This document shows positions 60,360 to 64,000 of a stretch of 64,000 nucleotides of DNA, piece after piece. The notes below the pieces were generated by a model. It was not told where the DNA came from and made no database searches. It worked only from the letters and a program-made list of their open reading frames with translations. Origin of the DNA: Candidatus Blautia faecipullorum (GTDB taxonomy: Bacteria; Bacillota; Clostridia; Lachnospirales; Lachnospiraceae); assembly GCA_019115125.1 (NCBI GenBank), contig DXEG01000001.1:1-64000 (forward strand), in the 5' to 3' direction. The translations under genes and the position numbers were made by a program. Numbering within the stretch: the first letter of the stretch is position 1; each line of letters starts with the position of its first letter.

Positions 60360-61151
60360 ATGAAAAAAACCACAACAATCTGTTTCGCGAACAATAAGGG
60401 AGGAAGCGGAAAGTCCACCACCTGTTCCAATGTGGGAGCCGCTATGGCCCGCTCCGGAAAACAGGTGCTGATGATAGACGGAGATATGCAGCTTAATCTG
60501 TCCCTCTCTTTTTTTTCAGAGGAGTGGGTGCTGGAGCAGGCTGCCGGAGAAAAAAATCTGTACAAGGCCATCGGCGGGCAGAAGGATCTGACGGATTATA
60601 TTGTACATACGCCCTATGAAAATCTAGATCTGATCCCCTCGTCCACTTTGATGAGCTCCGTTGAGTATGAGCTGTTTACGAAATGGCAGAGAGAATTTAT
60701 ACTCCGCAAATGTCTCCAGAAGATCAAGGACTCGGGAACCTATGATTATATTCTGATCGACGCGCCTCCTACCCTTGGCGGATGGGTGATGAATATTCTC
60801 TGTGCTTCCGATTGGGTAATCGTTCCGGTGGAGGCCAGTCCCTGGGGGATGTTCGGTCTGGCGAATATGTTCGATTTCCTGAACGAAGTCAGGCAGATCG
60901 CTCCGGAGCTGGAGGCGGCGGGGATTGTTGTGACGAAGGTGGATACCCGCAAAAACTATTTTAAACAAACCATGGAAACCCTGCGCGAGCTGGAGGGTAT
61001 TCATCTGTTTGAGACCTATATCCGGGTGGACAGCTCGGTAGAATGGGCCCAGGACAACAGCGCCCCGGTGGTGGAATACAAAAAATCCAGCAGAAGCGCG
61101 AAGGAATATACGGATTTGGCAGAGGAGGTAATAAAACGTGTCAGTAGGTAA
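60360..61151 (+). CDS. ParA/Soj-family ATPase
   Basis: Deviant-Walker ATPase of 263 residues, related to proteins that position DNA or protein cargo. The Walker A loop is KGGSGKSTT with the signature lysine, the A' motif is MIDGDMQLN, and the Walker B motif is ILIDAPPTLGG. The next gene overlaps it by 14 bases and encodes a small basic protein rather than ParB. No parB gene or obvious parS repeat is visible, and it sits by the chromosome's tRNA-Arg rather than an origin. It may segregate or position something other than the chromosome origin. Confidence 0.92.
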   Translation: MKKTTTICFANNKGGSGKSTTCSNVGAAMARSGKQVLMIDGDMQLNLSLSFFSEEWVLEQAAGEKNLYKAIGGQKDLTDYIVHTPYENLDLIPSSTLMSSVEYELFTKWQREFILRKCLQKIKDSGTYDYILIDAPPTLGGWVMNILCASDWVIVPVEASPWGMFGLANMFDFLNEVRQIAPELEAAGIVVTKVDTRKNYFKQTMETLRELEGIHLFETYIRVDSSVEWAQDNSAPVVEYKKSSRSAKEYTDLAEEVIKRVSR

Positions 61152-61458
61152 GGAAAGCATCAAACGCGCGGCTAGCGCGGGAACAAAGAAAAGTACAGTG
61201 AAGGCGCTGGCGGAAGAGGTAAAAGCGGCTGCGGAAAACAAGGCTGCGGAAAAACCGGCGGCTCCGGCAAAGAAGACCACGAGAGCGAAGACGGCCGCGC
61301 CCAGAAAGACGGCGGCTAAGGCGAAAACTGTAAAAACTTCTGTTCTTACTCCGGCCAACGCAGAAGAACTTCAGGCGAAGTTCCTTTCAGACAAAGCGAA
61401 AGAAAAGGCCGGCGGTCCGGTGCATATCACAGAAGAACTTCCGGTTTATCTTCTTTGA
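61138..61458 (+). CDS. Small Lys/Ala-rich basic protein, putative ParA partner
   Basis: A 106-residue protein of a type I do not recognise as a named family. Residues 10-75 are rich in Lys, Ala, Thr and Pro in a histone-H1-like pattern (AAPAKKTTRAKTAAPRKTAA), which suggests DNA or nucleoid binding. The C-terminal 35 residues (LTPANAEELQAKFLSDKAKE) look helical and might contact ParA. It starts at GTG with AGAGGAGG upstream, inside the end of parA, so the two are coupled. A terminator follows at 61578. Confidence 0.8.
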   Translation: MSVGKESIKRAASAGTKKSTVKALAEEVKAAAENKAAEKPAAPAKKTTRAKTAAPRKTAAKAKTVKTSVLTPANAEELQAKFLSDKAKEKAGGPVHITEELPVYLL

Positions 61459-61577
61459 TCGTGATTTTTGAAGACCGCTCCGGCACACCTTCAAATAAGA
61501 CGAAATTGGTGTGCCTGCCCTGGCGGTAAAAATGTTTTGGTTTTATATTTTATGGACATGATATCAAACGGATGTGA

Positions 61578-61626
61578 AAAATCCCATGCGGAAGGTGTTG
61601 GAGTACCTCGGGCGTGGGATTTTTTG
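61578..61626 (+). terminator. Terminator of the parA operon
   Basis: AAATCCCATGC pairs with GCGTGGGATTT, followed by Ts up to 61625. The loop has a GGTGTTGGAGTACC inner stem. Confidence 0.75.
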
Positions 61627-61681
61627 TGTCATAGGAAAGGCTGTATGAATTTAAACGTAAAATGCGATTTTCCTATGACAC
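61626..61681 (+). repeat. Perfect 13-bp inverted repeat
   Basis: GTGTCATAGGAAA (61626-61638) and TTTCCTATGACAC (61669-61681) around a 30-base AT-rich centre. The core ATAGGAAA/TTTCCTAT is shared with the ends of the family B repeats, suggesting a related miniature element. Confidence 0.65.
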
Positions 61682-61781
61682 CCCCGGGGATTCTTCATAA
61701 CGACTTGGATTTTGTTCCCTGTGTAACAGAAACAACATTCTTTTCCCGTTATACTTTTTCACAAGAAAGGAGAGATCGCTT

Positions 61782-62117
61782 ATGAAACATAAAGTAAAAA
61801 TCACAGTATTACGCCGAGAGCTTTTCCCCGATCTGCAGGAACAGTATCTTGCAGATCCTAAATCGGGAAAATGCGAGGTATTCCATGAGGGACAGGAATT
61901 TATTGTAGGCGCGGAGGAATATATGAATATGCTGAATGGAAAATTCTGCGCGGAAGCGTGGGATTGCGTGAGCAGATATATTTATACCGCATTGCAGGGC
62001 GGTTCCATTATGGGTGGGTGGACAAACGATGAAAAAATGATGATCGCCTGCTGTAATGACGGCACACGCCCTGTCATTTTTAAGCTGGAGCGAATGGATA
62101 TTGATGAGGATAACTAA
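61782..62117 (+). CDS. TIGR04076-family protein
   Basis: A 111-residue protein of the TIGR04076 family, whose function is unknown. It opens KVKITVLRRELFPDLQEQYL, then has a conserved CEVFHEGQEF segment and cysteines at FCAEAWDCV and IACCNDG. The family is often small and cysteine-containing, sometimes linked to anaerobic metabolism. GAAAGGAGAG precedes the ATG. It stands alone between a terminator upstream and a weak hairpin downstream. Confidence 0.85.
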   Translation: MKHKVKITVLRRELFPDLQEQYLADPKSGKCEVFHEGQEFIVGAEEYMNMLNGKFCAEAWDCVSRYIYTALQGGSIMGGWTNDEKMMIACCNDGTRPVIFKLERMDIDEDN

Positions 62118-62754
62118 AGGGAGGCTTTGACGGGACGGTCAAGCCAATAATTTACAGCCTGGGAAATGATTTGCGTAATTATGGAACCGACGAAATGATA
62201 TGAAGAAAAAAAGCCAAGGAAAAACCGCCTGTCTCCAGGCGGCCATTTTCCTTAACTTTTTGAGGGGGGAGATAGAGAGTGGTTATTCATCTATCCGAGA
62301 ATCATTATATCCAAAAAATGTGAGCAAAGTGTGTACGCTTTCTAAAAGAAAACGAAAATTTATAAAGAAAGATTAAATTAATTTTATAATTCAGAAGATA
62401 CCTTGTTTGTCTCCGAAAAACATGGTACATTAGCCTTGTCTGAACAATGCGTTCTGCAAAGTTTAAAAGCCGGACTTGCCGCTGTTCTAAAAAATGCGGA
62501 AGTTTCCGGCAGTCTTCCGCCGTTTCGGCGATTTTTCAATGTGATGAAAAGTATTGATAAAGGAAGGGGAGATGCCTATGTCCCGGGAAAACTGAAGCTA
62601 TGCCGGAAGTCATTCTGTAATGTTGGGATTATTTTGACTACTGTGATATTGGAGCGATGATTTTTTAATTCTGGTATCTTTTTATCCCGACAGAATGATT
62701 TCTGACTGCGTGTTGAAGTTGCACATTATAAAAATCAACAGAAAGGACAGTTAT
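62118..62754 (+). other. Gene-free stretch before the surface-protein gene
   Basis: Holds a weak stem GGCTTTGAC/GTCAAGCC at 62123-62145 and a strong palindromic hairpin at 62216-62264. A frame at 62403-62660 has no ribosome binding site or family signature and is not called. A promoter for the next gene is expected near 62690-62735 but none is clear. Confidence 0.5.
62216..62264. terminator. Terminator hairpin
   Basis: AAGGAAAA...CCGCCTG pairs with CAGGCGG...TTTTCCTT around a TCTC loop, followed by AACTTTTTG. Confidence 0.8.
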
Positions 62755-64000
62755 ATGAGGAGAAGAAAATTTCATAAGAGCAAAGGGACATGGACGGCGG
62801 CGGTTCTGGCTGCTGTATTTCTGGCGGGAGCAGGGCTCTCCAGGGGCACCCTGGCGGCGGAGGCGCCTCTGTATCATGTCTGGGAATCATCTCAGGAGAC
62901 GGAGAGCAGGAGCATGTCTGAAACAGGGAGGGAATGTGGAAAAACAGACGCAGGCCCGGAATATATTGTGGAAAAAGAGAGGGATAGCGCGGGAGGAAAT
63001 GCTGATTTTATGTCCGTTATAGAAGAAACGGACGAGAATAAACCAAATGCAGGGAATGCCGGAGAAAATGATCCGGATGCGGGAAAGGCCGGAGAGAATC
63101 CGCCGGATACAGGAAAGGCCGGCGAAAACCAGCCGGGCGCAGGGAATGCCGGGGAGAATGAGACGGATACCGGACAGAAACCGGGAGAAACGGGACAGGA
63201 CGCCGGAGAATGTACGGACATAAATATAGAAAACGGAAAGCCGGAGGCAGCAGAAAATACAGATCAGGAGTTCCCTGAGCCGGAGGATGAGAATAATCCG
63301 CACGGCTATGAAGAGAAACCTCCCAGTACAGACACAGCAGGAGCCGCCGGAAAGCAGCCGGGTACAGCCGCAGAGACAGAAAATATAGAGCAGGCTGTGG
63401 AAACGGAGACGCAGCCGGGCCGGGAAGAACCAGAAAATTCAGACCAGGAGCCTTCTGATATGGGAGATAGAGAATCCTCAAAAGAGGGAGAAGCTGAAGG
63501 GGCCGAAGTAACTAAGAAAGCGGACTTCCGCATCCAGGCTTCCGCCATTCCCGAAACCGCGAAGGCAGGAGAAATCCTCCTCTATGAAGTGACTGTGGAA
63601 AACACCGGGGAGCTTCCGCTGGAAGCCCTGAAGCTGTACAGCGTTTTCGGGCAAAGCGGACAGAATGGCCAGTGGGAGGAGACGCCGGGACTGATAACCT
63701 CAGAGGGAAACGCCGTCCTGGATCATCTGGAGACCGGAGAGGAGACGGCCCTTTTCCTGAGACTGCCCCTTGCAGAAACCCAGGAGACTCCGGTGAAGCT
63801 GAAGCTTACGGGGGAGGCAGAAAACGCGGCGGATGCGGAGGAAATCTCCGGTGAGGGAGGAAAACTGGTAAAAACAGTGGAAGTGCTGACGGAGATCACA
63901 CCTCTGAAGGCGGATTTTCAGGTGACCAAGACCGCGGACAGGGAGACTGCGGCTGCGGGAGATACCGTGTATTTTCAGATCTGTATCCGCAATACAGGGG
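62755..64000 (+). CDS. Large secreted repeat protein, truncated by the window end
   Basis: Reads open for at least 415 codons and continues beyond the window. The N-terminus has basic residues, a hydrophobic stretch and an alanine-rich cleavage region (TLAAEA), a signal peptide without lipobox. A disordered, acidic region follows, with four 10-residue repeats of the AGKAGENxPD type (63046-63165) and more Glu/Gly/Thr-rich sequence to about residue 255. Two related beta domains then start, each with KADFxxxxxA...AGxxxxYxxxxxNTG (about 260 and 383), of the DUF11-like or CARDB-like adhesin type. This looks like a cell-surface protein on a flexible stalk. ATG 62755 follows AAAGGAC. Confidence 0.85.
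   Translation, partial: MRRRKFHKSKGTWTAAVLAAVFLAGAGLSRGTLAAEAPLYHVWESSQETESRSMSETGRECGKTDAGPEYIVEKERDSAGGNADFMSVIEETDENKPNAGNAGENDPDAGKAGENPPDTGKAGENQPGAGNAGENETDTGQKPGETGQDAGECTDINIENGKPEAAENTDQEFPEPEDENNPHGYEEKPPSTDTAGAAGKQPGTAAETENIEQAVETETQPGREEPENSDQEPSDMGDRESSKEGEAEGAEVTKKADFRIQASAIPETAKAGEILLYEVTVENTGELPLEALKLYSVFGQSGQNGQWEETPGLITSEGNAVLDHLETGEETALFLRLPLAETQETPVKLKLTGEAENAADAEEISGEGGKLVKTVEVLTEITPLKADFQVTKTADRETAAAGDTVYFQICIRNTG

Larger units (their letters stand above)
61459..61781 (+). other. Gene-free stretch with two hairpins
   Basis: Contains a terminator (61578-61626) and a long inverted repeat (61626-61681). A frame at 61468-61785 gives a cysteine-containing peptide with no family resemblance and runs across both hairpins, so it is not called. 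Confidence 0.5.

Noticed and set aside
61468-61785. 105-codon frame between the parA operon and the TIGR04076 gene
   Set aside because: Runs through a terminator and a perfect inverted repeat, with no family resemblance.
62403-62660. 85-codon frame upstream of the surface-protein gene
   Set aside because: No ribosome binding site, mixed composition and no domain signature.
63046-63165. Possible CRISPR-like array (four 30-bp units)
   Set aside because: The units are contiguous without spacers and code in frame for a stalk repeat in a secreted protein.

Overview
The window looks like the chromosome of an anaerobic, Gram-positive Clostridia, most likely a gut Lachnospiraceae. The signs are rho-rpmE-DUF1385-prmC-prfA gene order, two oxygen-sensitive (glycyl-radical) ribonucleotide reductases, an [FeFe]-hydrogenase maturase (hydF), strong AGGAGG ribosome binding sites, vegetative promoters with 17-bp spacers, and moderately high GC in the core genes. 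The genus cannot be fixed from this sequence alone.

Layout. 1-408: edge of a dispersed structured repeat and the rho leader. 409-10231: housekeeping genes (rho, rpmE, DUF1385 membrane protein, prmC, prfA, a nucleotidyltransferase, glmM, a TPR lipoprotein, hflX). 10241-17332: an NrdR-box promoter, anaerobic RNR with a fused C-terminal redoxin, then a BceRS-BceAB-type antibiotic-sensing and export module. 17346-20682: ACT-domain protein, azlCD, aroK, aroE. 20798-38990: an inducible plant-glycan or glycoside utilisation locus (GH2, GH43, broken GH1, GH43, two GH78 rhamnosidases, AraC regulator, GPH-type symporter, esterase, GH3). 39131-39985: dapF. About 40140-44760: an AT-rich integrative mobilizable element (serine recombinase, MobV relaxase with candidate oriT, Lin1244-like protein, small membrane protein). 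44855-46117: hydF. 46290-46660: composite intergenic repeat. 46690-49188: polar amino-acid ABC transporter whose binding protein has its two domain halves in swapped order. 49199-56953: CBS protein, asnA, zinc-ribbon membrane protein, a second anaerobic RNR, carbamate kinase, MerR regulator, HicB-like protein. 57078-59940: repeats, MATE transporter, HAD phosphatase, tRNA-Arg. 59941-64000: degraded genes, a ParA/small basic protein pair, a TIGR04076 protein, and the start of a large secreted repeat protein that runs off the window.

How it works together. The glycoside locus is the best-defined system. Five promoters carry the same 53-bp architecture: two TTACAAT-like half-sites exactly 20 bp apart, then an extended -10 at a fixed distance. 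They drive the GH2 operon, both GH78 genes, the transporter and the esterase-GH3 operon, with the AraC-family gene in the middle driven by an ordinary promoter. None of the enzymes has an evident signal peptide, so the cell probably imports a small rhamnose-bearing oligosaccharide or plant glycoside and dismantles it inside. The GH3 and one GH78 share an unrecognised C-terminal helical module.

Other points of interest are the permuted binding protein, the modular repeats bounded by GTTACAGTTCAC, the redoxin-fused NrdD whose two NrdR boxes also form a terminator-like hairpin, and the ParA gene overlapping a histone-like partner. No CRISPR array and no rRNA were seen. All family assignments come from reading motifs; no database search was run.
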